Shown here in pieces: positions 43,720 through 54,177 of a DNA stretch of 64,000 nt (positions are counted from its first letter, which is position 1; every line of letters begins with the position of its first letter). The DNA is from Neonectria sp. B-13 (Eukaryota > Ascomycota > Sordariomycetes > Hypocreales > Nectriaceae): the NCBI GenBank assembly GCA_002682825.1, contig NOKP01000020.1, positions 992,001 to 1,056,000 on the forward strand, in the 5' to 3' direction. A program made the translations under genes and the position numbers. A model generated the notes under the pieces. That model saw nothing but the letters and a program-made list of their open reading frames with translations, was not told the DNA's origin and searched no databases.

Positions 43720-44071
43720 ATGGATTCCTCGCTGCATGAGGTTTGGCAAGCTGCTGCTGGCAGTCCGTTCCTCCCTACCATCGGCAAAGGAAGCCAATTC
43801 TGGATCAGCTTCGTGCTGCTGCTTCTGGGCATCTTCTTGACGGGTGCCTTCGCTTTGAGTATGTTTCCAAAGACCTGACTAGCTTTGATGAGTGTTGTTT
43901 CTAATCATCCCGCAGACCGATCTCTCCTCAACGTCCCCGTGCTCGGCATCCCAGCTTCTCTGACGATTGCGTACGACTCCCTCGTCGACAATTACCCTCC
44001 CGACCATCGAGCTAACAATTCGCAGGTTTGGAGTCGTTTACATGTTCTGTGCTGTCGGAGTCTACGTCTAA
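43720..44071 (+). CDS. OST5: Oligosaccharyltransferase subunit Ost5 (TMEM258 family)
   Basis: Small ER membrane subunit of the oligosaccharyltransferase complex that transfers the N-glycan to nascent proteins; yeast Ost5 sits with Ost1. Three exons, 43720-43858, 43916-43970 and 44026-44071 (introns 57 and 55 bp, donors GTATGT and GTACGA), give 79 residues, the same length as human TMEM258. Two transmembrane segments are visible (WISFVLLLLGIFLTGAFAL and LGIPASLTIAFGVVYMFCAVGVYV), and the conserved C-terminal pattern GxGV...VGIYV is matched by FGVVYMFCAVGVYV. The middle exon is only 55 bp, so automated callers can easily miss or truncate this gene. RAD1 starts only 161 bp downstream on the same strand. 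Confidence 0.9.
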
Positions 44072-44232
44072 AGATACCCCCTCAAAAAGTCCCGTTCCAT
44101 CGGTTTCCTGTACAATAGTTGGAGCAAACAAGAGAAGACGTCGCTGAACGCCTGTTGCATTTCTGCCAGTTTTTGACATTTCTCATTCGCGCAAATATCT
44201 CACTTGTCCTCACAGCTCGCACAGTACTGAAG

Positions 44233-45257
44233 ATGCCGCCCGAATCCCAGCCCATCTTTCGTGCTGTCGCCACGTCGACGAGGCCTCTATATCAGCTCCT
44301 GCGATGCATCAACTTTGCGCCTCGAGTCCACGTTCAGATCACCGAGGACGGTGTCAGATTCGCGGCTGACCATGCAAGAGTGATGCAAGGTAAGGACTTG
44401 ACTTGTTCTCGATGCTCTGAGACGATGCTGACACCAGGTCTTCAGGAGTTGCTTTCCTCGACAAGGCTCTATTTTCATCGTACACTGTCAATTTACCTTC
44501 ATCGGAAGACAACGAAGCCGACAATGAAGCTTCAGAGCTCCCAAACTTTCAGATTTCCTTGTCATCTGTTCTCGAAGTGCTCCAGATCTTTGGTGCTGTC
44601 GACGTGGCAACCCGTGCCCAGAAGGCTGAGCAGGACCCCTACCGCAGCAACCTCCGTAATTATCGGCCAGATGCATTCAGCAACCAAACACTGGGAATCT
44701 CCGGGACTTGTACTCTTGTCTACGCAGAAGAAGGGGACCCTTTCAAAATTACCATTGAAGAGTCTGGAGTTAAGACGACTGCGGCCCTGACCACCTACCT
44801 CCCGGAAACACCTGAGGATATACCTTTTGAACGAAAAGACCTCTCATTCAAGATTATCATGCAATCTCGTTCTCTGCTAGATGCCCTCGCTGAGATTTCC
44901 CCGACGGCGCCCACAAAGCTTGCAATCATCGTCTCCAAGACCTCGCCTTACTTTTCCCTCGTAGGCACTGGGGACCTTGGAAGCTCTACGGTGGACTTTG
45001 CACGCGGCAAGGATCTCCTCGAGACATTCAGCATTCAGGAGCGATGGTCACAGTGTTACAAGTTCGACTTTATCAAGAGCTCCACGGAGGCGATGCGCAT
45101 TGCAAACAAGGTCAGCCTGAGAGGTGATCGGCAGGGGGTGCTGAGTCTCCAGTTTATGGTAGATATTGAAGGAGGCAAGAGGAGCTTCTTGGACTTTCGG
45201 TTCGTTCCGTTTATTCAACACGACGATGACGAGGACGAAGCTGAGGAAGAGGAGTGA
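44233..45257 (+). CDS. RAD1: Checkpoint clamp subunit Rad1 (9-1-1 complex)
   Basis: PCNA-like subunit of the Rad9-Rad1-Hus1 clamp loaded at DNA damage to activate ATR/Mec1 signalling; named as in fission yeast and human (budding yeast Rad17). Exons 44233-44389 and 44446-45257 (56-bp intron, donor GTAAGG) give 322 residues. Clamp landmarks are visible: RPLYQLLRCINFAPRVHVQITEDGVRFAADHARVMQGVAFLDKALFSSY near the N-terminus, ISLSSVLEVLQIFGA, the interdomain segment ISGTCTLVYAEEGDPF, and the C-terminal domain FARGKDLLETF ... GVLSLQFMVDIEGGKRSFLDFRFVPF. It ends in an acidic tail (DDDEDEAEEEE). A second possible acceptor 11 bp upstream would shift the frame, so the one used is required. Confidence 0.93.
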
Positions 45258-48200
45258 CAATTGCGTGGTCGAGACATGGTCTGCGAGGCTTGTTTAATGC
45301 ATTGACTAGATATCCACGTTTCCCTTTGCAGCAGCCAAGGCAGGTTGGCCGTACCGACTCACCTTTCCTCCAGATTTCACTCGCCCGTCAGCAAGTGACA
45401 TAGAACTATCTTCAGTATCATCGTAACCCTCAATATTACGTTTACTATGCACGATTAATCATGTAATTATTCGGATATATGACTGGCTTTAATAAGGAAA
45501 TTTACGTCTGCCTTAGCTAATGCTATAAAAGAAAAAACCCCGGCCTCTTAGTAAAGCATGCTTAAGTTCTCTCAATTAAAGGTAGTAGCCCTCCCTGCCT
45601 TAGCTGTTGCAAAGGGATAGGCGCGCTATGCGCATTCTGGCAATTGTTTCAACCTGGGGGTGAATAAGGCAGCAGTATTAATGCGATCTCAACGCCCACA
45701 TGTACGGAAGGGATGAATACAGGCTAACTTGTATCGTCAGCTAGGTCAAGTATCACTCTATTTCTCGCATTAGGGCTCTTGCTAATAGACAGAAAGACAA
45801 ATCAAAGGATAGCACACGGAAGCCTCATGGTTCTGGTGGCGGGTTCTCAGGCTTTGAGTGAGACAGGTGTCGAGTCTGAAGGCCACGACCAGCCATTCAG
45901 AAATGAACCCCTTTTGATCGTCCGGTGGAATGCTGGCTGGGCCTAAGTGGTTTTTGACTGAGACTTGCAAACCACAAGGAAACATTCGTAATCATGATAA
46001 GGGGGTTTGGAATGGAGAAACGTGCTCTGTTTCAGAGTGCATGGCAAAGGATGGAGGGGAGTTCTGGGTTGAACACTTAAAAGAAGGCAGCGCCGTTGAC
46101 TCTAACCATCGGTTGCAGATTTCTCATACACCTAGGAAGCGCCGATCTTCTTCAAAATCCTTTTTGCTGTTATATTGCTGTACCACGTTGTCCGCAAGCC
46201 TCTTCCAACATGCAACGTTCTCGCCATATTAAGGTTGTGACTGGTAGACAACGGGCAGCCGACAAAACCAACGAGACGGTCTGGCCAGACCGGATTCTGT
46301 GGTCGCTCAAGTCATGGCTTACTCCAGTCTTCAGCAGAAAGCCAGTGCTAGTAATCCGCGAGGATGAGAACGAGCCCCTACTGGAGGAGAGGAAGGTGTT
46401 CACGCCGAGGCATGCGGCAGCGTCGTTTCTCAGAACCGCAACGCCGAGGGCGATGATGTGGCACAACGAGGCTATCTAAAGAAACAACCAGCGGAAAGCC
46501 AGACGGATTACTACCAATACGAAATCACGATCGACCTCAATATCACAACCTTTGATGAGAAGAAGCCTCAAGTTTAGGGCTTCATGAACAACACGAAGAC
46601 ACCAACAGCAAAGCAAAGGACGGAGGACGAATCTGCGACCACCACTTAGCGAATACGATAAATGATAAAATCGCAGCATCTTTGGACTGGCCATGTTTAA
46701 TCAAGTTATGCTCAAGCTGATGAGTAACTTCACTCTCGCTTGGAGGGCGATTTCTCAATGTAAAGATATATGCTTGAAATTATTCGGGAATCGGAAGTTA
46801 TTTGGGGCTCTAGAAGAATGGTATGATGGTAGGTATCATCAAATACGACATTGAGAATCGCAATATTACTTTGTTTGTATGCCTTTACCCTTTCCTGGAT
46901 AAAAGGGCCAAAATTAGAACTGCGAAGTAGGTGCTCGTGTACGGGTACCAGGGAGCGTGGATCTGGTTTTCACAGCAGGAGCTGCAGAGACTGGTGATCC
47001 TTCGCGCAGAGGAATGGGCCAAAAGGAGCACACAGTACACAGGTGATAAGTGCACAGTCCGCTCTGCACCTTAATTCGCATTGTCCGCATAGAATATAGA
47101 TATGGGTGGGCTTGCACGCGCGGCCACAGCCCACATGCTCGCGCCGGCATCTAATTGCACATTCCGCACTGTAGTCTACTCTGTGGCTTCAACACGGGCC
47201 GTTTATTGACTGCTCTCTTGCATGGAAACCAGCGCCGACATAACATCACCTATCATGTATACGAGCCAGGCAGCTGTTTCAGGGCTGCATCTAAGCCCTG
47301 GCCACCTACATACGGGTATGTGCCGCTGTAGTGAGCTTCAGTCCGAGGGTAGGCTGTGTGCTTGCGAGCTGCGGGGCCGTTCGATGGGTAGAAGGGCTTG
47401 GCCGCCGAACTACTGTACTTTGGGGATTTGAACTAGGCTCTTGCAAGCGCGGGTCCACTGGGACGCATTTTCAGATACAGTTAATGCGGTTGCGAGGATT
47501 GATGGGATCGAGTTTGCCCGAGTTGAACATGCGAGAGAGCGGCACGTCGGTATTGAAAACTGGAGAATGCGTCTATAATTATGGACCGCGAATGACTTAT
47601 CAGCCATCAGTTATAAAGATGATATGTATGTTAGACATATACAAACGTGCTGTCATTCATTTAATTCATTGTTTAATTGAAGATCAGTTGTTCACCTGAT
47701 AGTACTCAAGCCGTTAGAGTGGCCTAACTCGTGCATTCATCCTCAGGCATGCCACAGTGAATTAATAACACAGCCTCTTCCATCCCCAGTCCAGTCCACC
47801 AACGTTCCCACAGCACCATCCCACCGTCTCCCCATCCCGGCACGGCAATTGGTGTTGCCGCAGTGCATACAGATCAGTACCACCACCCATTTCTCCTCTT
47901 CCTACGCCACGCCAAGGATTCGGATCACCTCTCCTCCGGTCATTTTGTAGAGCTTCCGCCGCCTGGACTCTCATTGCTCCCGGTCGACGGGAACGTCATG
48001 GCCAAGGCTGGGCCGAGCTCCCACCCCTCGTGTTCTGAAACCTCCCGCCAACACCCACGGAGGCTGGTTGGCGAGTGTCTTGGAGGCCAAAGTGCTGACC
48101 TAAGGACCTTACAGATCCGGGGCCCTTTTGCAAATTCGATTCCCTGCGCGGGTTTGGGTCATGCCTGGGAATAGAACGAGAACCATGCATCACCATGCGG

Positions 48201-49464
48201 CATGCACACCATTCTCTCAGTGCTGACTAGTCAAGAGGGGCAGTGCGGGAGCCAACGTCTCTTTCTCCACAATCTTTGGGGTCGGCGACATCATATCGGC
48301 GGCACATGGCCCTCTCTGGTATTGGTCTCCGGCTGTGACCATCTGGATACTCCAGCGATGCGGTCGCCGACTCCAAGACTTGCACAACGGCGATCCGGCA
48401 CTCCCGCCTACCGACTCGGTTGGCCCTCAGTGAAGGGTTCCAAGTGTCTTATCGACAGCCAGGTAGCGGTGGTGGTGGCACAACGACGTACTATTCATCC
48501 AGTCGAATTGATTTCGCGGCACTCGGCGCAGTTGCCCGTGTCGCACGCTGTCCCTGTCCGCCGTGAGTTGTCATTCGCGTGCGTACGTCTGTAAACCGAC
48601 GACGATGACTCGAAGACCGAACCGTGCTGTTGTCGCGGCCGCCTATCTAGGCAGTGCCATCATGTCACTCTGGGTTGTGTGTTGTACGATACCCCATGGT
48701 CGGGGCAACGCGGGAACCGCCCCGATGCGAAGGATCTGGAGGATCAAGCGTTATTCCCATCCTGGAAGCAGAGCCCGCCCGTGCCCGAGCCCGTGCCCGT
48801 GCCGGCATCGAAAGTGCGAGTGTACCGAGACTACACTGACCTTCCTCCTGCCGGGGGCGAGTGCGGCTGGCCTAGGTTCCCGCGATACGAGTCGGGCTTC
48901 CATCGGTGAAGCATTCTGCTTGGAGGCCAGAATAGCAACAGCCACGCCGAGTAGCGACCAATGACACTCGAAAGCCGAACCAGCACCTCCCGGTTTTGTG
49001 AGTTTGGCCCATGTCGTACAGGGTTGACTGGCGTTAGAACTCCACACCGAATCCTGGCCCCTTGTCATACATCTCCCATGATCCATGGGAGCGGCTAAAG
49101 GGCATCGAGTCGAGGACCACACCTGCAACCCAAATGATCGCCATCTCGAAGACGCCCGCACCGTGTTCAGTTGAAGGTATTTGATTTGTCTTACGCCATA
49201 TATTTGTGCACTCGATTTCAAATGTATAACTGTCGCTTTTGCCTCCCATATCTGAATCCGTGGCCGCTTCCAAGTTTTGGGAAATGAAGCAACCTTAATT
49301 CACCCCAATGCACCTCTAACCCACCGAATCCCGACTTCTCGTGCGACAAACATTCGATGTCTGCTCTATTCGCCTTCTTCTCAAGAACTATGTGAAGCAA
49401 CCTACCTTTTGTTCTTTTTCACAATCCGCTGCAGCACTTTGCGCTGCCCGTCGCTCAATCCATC
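45258..49464. other. AT-richer, gene-poor 4.2-kb region
   Basis: Base composition is visibly more AT-rich than the flanks, especially 45400-45560, 46690-46880 and 47560-47700, and no frame above about 156 codons exists. The piece at about 45480-45640, with GCTTAAG/TTAGTAAAG/GCTAATGC-type strings, looks like the worn repeat DNA common in fungal intergenic islands, but I find no terminal repeats, integrase or reverse-transcriptase remnants. One small frame (46210-46479) is listed as doubtful. Confidence 0.4.
46210..46479 (+). CDS. Doubtful small hypothetical protein (89 aa)
   Basis: Not recognised. The frame from the ATG at 46210 to TAA codes for a basic, mixed-composition peptide (…NETVWPDRILWSLKSWLTPVFSRKPVLVIREDENEPLLEERK…) that looks more protein-like than the surrounding frames, with no membrane segment. 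It stands alone in an AT-rich gap, has no clear introns or partner, and could equally be chance or the tail of a decayed gene. Confidence 0.3.
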   Translation: MQRSRHIKVVTGRQRAADKTNETVWPDRILWSLKSWLTPVFSRKPVLVIREDENEPLLEERKVFTPRHAAASFLRTATPRAMMWHNEAI

Positions 49465-51654
49465 ATGGCAGGATTCTTATTACGACGACTAATAACTCCC
49501 AATCATGCAAAGTCCAACGACGAGCATGACTGGGACAATACTTGCGAAGCAGACGACCTTTCCTTTGCGAAGAAGTCATCCCAAAGGAAAGAGCGTGCGC
49601 GGTCATGGATGCCAAGCACCAAGAAGAAGCGCTCCTCGACTGTCCCCATCACCATCCAGAGGGTCCACAGCATCCACCGAATCTCGAGTCCATCGCCTCG
49701 TGCTTTCGCCGATATATCCTGCACTTCTTCATATACCTCACTGCCAAGCTGCGAGGCAAAAGGAGACTCGGTCGCTTGGGCTCCGCCGCCAAACAGAATG
49801 GCTGTTTCGGCTCTTTGTCTACCGGAGCAAGGGCGAAGCAACGAATGCTTCTCGGCACCCAAACGGCCTGCTCGACCCGAGAATGAACTACTCAGCTTTA
49901 CCGACGAGGAAGTCATTTTTAGCCAGAAGCATCCGAGATCATCCCTCTCTTTGTCTGTCGCCGGTGTCGATCAGGCTAAGAGCCTCTCTGTTCGCAGCCC
50001 AGCCACGTTTAACAACAAAGAAAGTCTTACAGTGACGACGAAAGGCGTTGAACATCTAATCCTGGAGACCGAAGAGGCCTTCAAAGCTGTCGGGAGCGCC
50101 CTCGAGCAGATCAGACCTACTTCTCAAACATTCGAACAACCAGAAACACCTGCTACACCCGCTCCGCTATCACTTACACACAAACATTCACAGTCAATGC
50201 CTTTACCGTTGAGATACAATAGAGCCCCTAAGCCGAAGAGCGGCACATCTCCGCCTCCGCTTGCATCGCCTACCAAAAGAGCCTCGGTCAAGAAACCCAT
50301 GAGAAAGAAGAGCATCAAGAAGTCCTCTTTCGGTGGATCCCGTCAGAGAAGGTCTCTGATTTCGGGACCACGATGGGCCCTGCCAGAGAATGTGACGGGC
50401 ATTCTCACCGGCCAGCGTTTCAAGCGCATTGAGGCAGACGAGATGCTGACGCCCAGGCAGCTAGAGCAGCTGAAGATTAACCGGGAACAAGCACTAATAG
50501 AGAAGGAGAATCAGTCAAAGCCTCGTGGGTCGAGCGAATCGGCTGTCAGTTTACGATCAGAGAACCCCGATACACCTGTTGAGCCGTTCCACCTCCAGGA
50601 TCTACCGGCACGGATTGGTGCGGCAGGAGTAGAGACGACAACGGCTTTCGTGGAAGCAACGCCCTCTTATGTTCCCCTTGATCGAGATGTGGATGTGACA
50701 CACCAAGACTTTTCACTTCAGAGCAACTGCTCAAGGGATGATGGAGACACGAAGCCCCTGACCTGGCAGCCTACGGACGAGAGTGAGGCTTCGATCAGCG
50801 TGGCACCTCCTATACCTCTCCCACCACCCAAGAATCCTGCACGGTTTGGAGCTCCACCGCACCATAAACCACTACCCTCGATCCCCGAAGCTGTGATAAC
50901 ACCTCCACAACGGCTACTGCCGAAGCCCCCAAGGCGGCAACGAGCCCGGCGGAGGTCAAGCTTGAAAGCGGAGGAACAGAATGGAATCCTATATCTCAAG
51001 AGCACCCCATTCACTTTAACTAAGCCGCTGTTTCGACATGGCCCCATCACCGTGTCCAAGACCGAGGTCTGTCAAGGGGTGAAGGCGATGGACGATACAC
51101 TAGACTGGACTGCATTCCAGATGGCGATCCTCTGTGGCGCTGGAGACTTGTTCCAAGACTTGACCCTGGAGGAGGACGCCAAACAGGTGGATGACATTAC
51201 AACTTGGTTTGGCTCGTTTGGCTTCGAGACACATGGGCAGCTGATCTCAGAAGATGTACCTGCGCCCTCTTTGCGAGGCTCCACCCTCTCGTCGGCTCCC
51301 TCGACGGTAGACATGGACATGGACCTTCCTATCCCAGTGGGTTCTGAATATCCTTCGGGCTTCTGGAACTCCCCTTCACCTGGATCGTCTATAAGTAAGG
51401 AGAAGTTCTACAACAACACAGGACTGAAACGGTGGATGGGCGAAGGTCGACCGAAGCGGTACATGTCACGCGGTTCAATGGACAGCCCGCCGCTGAGCCC
51501 GATGCTGCCGCTGGTGGTGCAAGCGGGGGATATGGATGGCGATGAGGCAGCAGAGCCGGTGCCGATGGGATTCAACTTGCATCACGACCTGGGAGACTTT
51601 TTAAAATGGGAGGCGGAGAATGCCTACGCGACTGGGTTCTGTGGATCGCCGTGA
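49465..51654 (+). CDS. Uncharacterised 729-aa Ser/Pro-rich basic protein
   Basis: I do not recognise a domain. Single exon, 729 residues, mostly disordered, Ser/Pro/Arg-rich. Basic clusters occur early and in the middle (STKKKRSS; KRASVKKPMRKKSIKKSSFGGSRQRRSL), followed by SGPRWALPENVTGILTGQRFKRIEADEMLTPRQLEQLKINREQALIEKE, probably helical and the most conserved-looking part. Proline-rich stretches (IPLPPPKNPARFGAPPHHKPLPSIPE, LLPKPPRRQRARRRSSLK) look like SH3-binding sites. The C-terminal 200 residues are acidic and may fold (DTLDWTAFQMAILCGAGDLFQDLTLEEDAKQVDDITTWFGSFGFETHG), ending HHDLGDFLKWEAENAYATGF. No signal or membrane segment. The composition suggests a regulatory or scaffold protein; that is inference. 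Confidence 0.75.
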   Translation: MAGFLLRRLITPNHAKSNDEHDWDNTCEADDLSFAKKSSQRKERARSWMPSTKKKRSSTVPITIQRVHSIHRISSPSPRAFADISCTSSYTSLPSCEAKGDSVAWAPPPNRMAVSALCLPEQGRSNECFSAPKRPARPENELLSFTDEEVIFSQKHPRSSLSLSVAGVDQAKSLSVRSPATFNNKESLTVTTKGVEHLILETEEAFKAVGSALEQIRPTSQTFEQPETPATPAPLSLTHKHSQSMPLPLRYNRAPKPKSGTSPPPLASPTKRASVKKPMRKKSIKKSSFGGSRQRRSLISGPRWALPENVTGILTGQRFKRIEADEMLTPRQLEQLKINREQALIEKENQSKPRGSSESAVSLRSENPDTPVEPFHLQDLPARIGAAGVETTTAFVEATPSYVPLDRDVDVTHQDFSLQSNCSRDDGDTKPLTWQPTDESEASISVAPPIPLPPPKNPARFGAPPHHKPLPSIPEAVITPPQRLLPKPPRRQRARRRSSLKAEEQNGILYLKSTPFTLTKPLFRHGPITVSKTEVCQGVKAMDDTLDWTAFQMAILCGAGDLFQDLTLEEDAKQVDDITTWFGSFGFETHGQLISEDVPAPSLRGSTLSSAPSTVDMDMDLPIPVGSEYPSGFWNSPSPGSSISKEKFYNNTGLKRWMGEGRPKRYMSRGSMDSPPLSPMLPLVVQAGDMDGDEAAEPVPMGFNLHHDLGDFLKWEAENAYATGFCGSP

Positions 51655-52184
51655 AGACGGATATTGCCCATTTTTCTTTCGTTTTTGGACTTTACACTCA
51701 TGAAGCATCTGCCTCAGGGCTTGTAGAGTATGGACTGGGGTTATGGCTTGGGTATCTGCGAATGGAAGCGAGGATGGCATATACCTGCCTAGAGGTGGCA
51801 CATTTTTGGATACTGGTCTACGACGACATTGACGACATGATAGTTAGGCAGAGAAACACTGCGTATAATATTGATTGACAGAACAATCAAACTCGAATTA
51901 AAATCATTCATCATTCTCTCTACATCACATGCTTACCGTTAAGAGGATGCCTATCATGTTGGGTGTTGCCTGAGCAAGGCTGCCACAAAAAGGTCTTGGC
52001 GAGCTCGTTCAGGATGCCAAACTGCTTGGAACATCAGTCGAGACGATACGTAATTGGACTACGAGTCCTCAGAAATATTCTTGGCTAATAGAAAACGACG
52101 AGAGACTTTAAACACACAAATATGACCAAGTCCGCACCGCCCCCAGCGCTCTGAGAAAACACCAATCCTCACTCAGATTAGCAC
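51655..52184. other. Gap upstream of the 250-aa gene
   Basis: 530 bp, AT-rich, no gene seen; 3' end of the 729-aa gene and promoter of the next. Confidence 0.45.
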
Positions 52185-52937
52185 ATGATTATTCCAGCTG
52201 TCATCCTCGTTGCAGTCATTACTTACATCGTTTTGCAAATGAACCTCAATCGACAGCCGCCGCTGCCTGGATATGGCGTTGTGATCGGATCCAAGTTTGA
52301 ATGCGGCACTTTCGTAGACACCGACTACGACGACGCCTACGAAGACGAGTGCGAGGCCGAATACGAGGAACTTCGCACAAGACGCACTTCGTTTGGAAAC
52401 TCCATCGGCACGTCCATCACCGGCTACCCGAGCAAGGGCGGCACGTACTCGTTGAGCGGCTGCTCTGTCGTCGAGCTGGCCTTCCTGGGCGTGGACCGGT
52501 TCTCGCCCGCGCAGCGCTCCGAAAAGGCCGCCGAGGAAGACGCGTTTTGCGCACGCATGCGGCAGCTGGGCGCGAGGTGGTCCGGCGACCCGGACCCGGA
52601 GCAGCCGGTTCTGTACGTGGGGTGGCCGGCCGGCGGCGGCGTCTGGGCGGTGCGCAGGTCGTACTTCTCGGGGCCGCTTGGGAAGGGGCTGGGGAGGATC
52701 TCGAACGCGGTCACGATGGCGGAGCGGTGTCGGGTGATTGAGCAGCTGGGGGGCACGTTTTACGCGGATCCGAGGGAGTGTCGGTATCTGGATCTTGATG
52801 AGGCTTTGGAGTATGAAGTGAGGAAGCCGAGGGGCGGTGATACAAAGGCTGGTATAGGGGATGATGATGATGATGATGATGATAGCTCATTTGTGTTGGT
52901 TATACCCGCCGAAACGCCTCCAACCAAGGGTCCATAG
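52185..52937 (+). CDS. Uncharacterised membrane-anchored 250-aa protein with poly-Asp tail
   Basis: Not recognised. Single exon. A hydrophobic N-terminal segment (IIPAVILVAVITYIVLQM) reads as a signal anchor or uncleaved signal. The rest has an acidic Tyr/Asp/Glu segment (DTDYDDAYEDECEAEYEEL), then a probable globular domain with five cysteines and the segment QPVLYVGWPAGGGVWAVRRSYFSGPLGKGLGRISNAVTMAERCRVIEQLGGTFYADPRECRYLDLDEA. Near the C-terminus a GAT repeat codes for eight consecutive Asp. The GGVWAVR and MAERCRVIEQLGG stretches look conserved-like, but I can name no family. The 3' half is much more GC-rich than the flanks. Confidence 0.65.
   Translation: MIIPAVILVAVITYIVLQMNLNRQPPLPGYGVVIGSKFECGTFVDTDYDDAYEDECEAEYEELRTRRTSFGNSIGTSITGYPSKGGTYSLSGCSVVELAFLGVDRFSPAQRSEKAAEEDAFCARMRQLGARWSGDPDPEQPVLYVGWPAGGGVWAVRRSYFSGPLGKGLGRISNAVTMAERCRVIEQLGGTFYADPRECRYLDLDEALEYEVRKPRGGDTKAGIGDDDDDDDDSSFVLVIPAETPPTKGP
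52858..52884 (+). repeat. GAT microsatellite coding for poly-Asp
   Basis: About nine consecutive GAT-type codons inside the 250-aa gene; an in-frame, length-variable site. Confidence 0.75.
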
Positions 52938-53446
52938 CACTTGGCCACGCCTACTTCGTACCGTTTATTGATAGTGTTGTTCGTGTTAGTCGAGGATGCT
53001 CCACTTGTTGATCCCACTGTAGAGGATTTAGAGTAGTGAGGTTTCCACGTGCAGCGCGCCACCAAGGTCCAGCGCCCAATTCCCAGGCAAACTCGTTTCA
53101 AGAGGCACTCACTCACTCACTTTCGATCTCAATATCCTGCATCTTGGCAGCTTCACCTTTACATCACACCGCATCGCATATCCCTACCGTCACATTCCAG
53201 TTAACGCACCGACCTTGGCCTATTCGTATAGCTGCAAAGAGAGGGGGTCAATAGAGATAGCGCCAACACCACCATCCCATCCCCTTGTCACCACCAGGCC
53301 AGGATCAACACAAACGAACAAAGCACCGCCTTCACAGTCGCCCCCCCCCCAACACCAAACCACACACAGAAAGAAAGAAAAAAAGAGAGAAGAAAGAAGA
53401 AAGAAAGAAAGAAAGCCAAAACTTCGCCGTCCAAAGAGAAGCCGAG
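52938..53446. other. CDC26 promoter and leader with polypurine tract
   Basis: No gene. A C10 run at 53341-53350 is followed by 48 consecutive purines at 53368-53415 (AAAG-rich), ending 31 bp before the CDC26 start. On the transcript this would be a purine-only leader segment. Confidence 0.5.
53368..53415 (+). repeat. 48-nt polypurine (AAAG)n tract
   Basis: An unbroken purine run made mainly of GAAA units, in the presumed leader of CDC26. Such tracts can exclude nucleosomes or bind poly(A)-binding protein. Confidence 0.7.
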
Positions 53447-53695
53447 ATGCTCCGTCGCCCCGCAACAACTCTGCACATCACGTCCGAGGACGTCGCCGCT
53501 TACGAGGACCGGCGCGCCCGCGAGGCTCTCGTCGCAGCCCAGCAGGCCCGCATCGCCGCCGCCGAAGCCCAGGCCCAGGCCCAGGCCGCTTCCGACGCGG
53601 CGGGGATGGACGGCGTCCAGGCGAGTCCCGATGCCGAGGTCCGCGTGAGGAGGGCCAGGGAGGACAGAATTGGCGTCACGAGGCGGGGGAGGTGA
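53447..53695 (+). CDS. CDC26: Anaphase-promoting complex subunit Cdc26
   Basis: Small APC/C subunit that binds inside the TPR groove of Cdc16/Apc6 and stabilises it. 82 residues, single exon. The N-terminus MLRRPATTLHITSEDVAAYEDRR matches the Cdc26 family pattern (human [20 protein letters not shown]), including the buried MLRR start, and a second family element DRIG lies near the C-terminus (REDRIGVTRRGR). Between them is an Ala/Gln-rich helix. The stop overlaps GGTGAGAG, which could be a donor joined to an acceptor at TTTTCAG near 53797 to extend the protein, but the RIG ending is usual for the family, so I keep the short form. Genes this short are often left out of automated annotation. 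Convergent with the Ted1-like gene. Confidence 0.82.
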   Translation: MLRRPATTLHITSEDVAAYEDRRAREALVAAQQARIAAAEAQAQAQAASDAAGMDGVQASPDAEVRVRRAREDRIGVTRRGR

Positions 53696-54177
53696 GAGGA
53701 GAGAGATGGGAAGAGAGAGAGAGAGAGGACAAGCGAAATGGGGGAAGAAGACAAGGATTCACAGCGATGCTCAGCACTAAGGCTATTTGTTTTCAGATAC
53801 CTTTGGAGAACATCAGACTGCTTGAGTTGGATATCACTGGATAGTCTACATGGCAACGTCTCACTGTTGAACATTACAACTACACCTCGATCTATCCTCT
53901 ACTGTCTGTCCCTACACCCATCCGCACATTATTTCTTGTATACACATGATACAGTCGACTCTCACTACGGGCCCAATGCACGGCTTGAGGTTTCCCCAGA
54001 ATGTATCCATCTCCGTATCCAAGTGTCCGCCGTTTCGGTTCGTCTCCATGTTCTTCTTATTTGTTTTTCTCCGTCTATCCGTCATGAGTGTTTTACAGGA
54101 CGATATGATTGTGTACAACAACAAAAATAGAAACCCCTAAGTCTCCAATATCCAAAGCATTCGATTCAGTTTACATT
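53696..54177. other. Convergent 3' gap after CDC26
   Basis: 482 bp. It starts with a GA-rich run (about 53696-53738) and then contains an open frame that would be reached only by splicing past the CDC26 stop; I regard it as 3' UTR. Confidence 0.45.

Noticed and set aside
29265..45257. A glycosylation gene cluster (PNG1, MPDU1-like, OST5, Ted1-like)
   Set aside because: The four genes are spread over 34 kb among unrelated housekeeping genes, so the co-location is probably chance.
53738..54130. Open frame following CDC26 reachable by splicing
   Set aside because: Would extend Cdc26 far beyond family length with no known motif; treated as 3' UTR.
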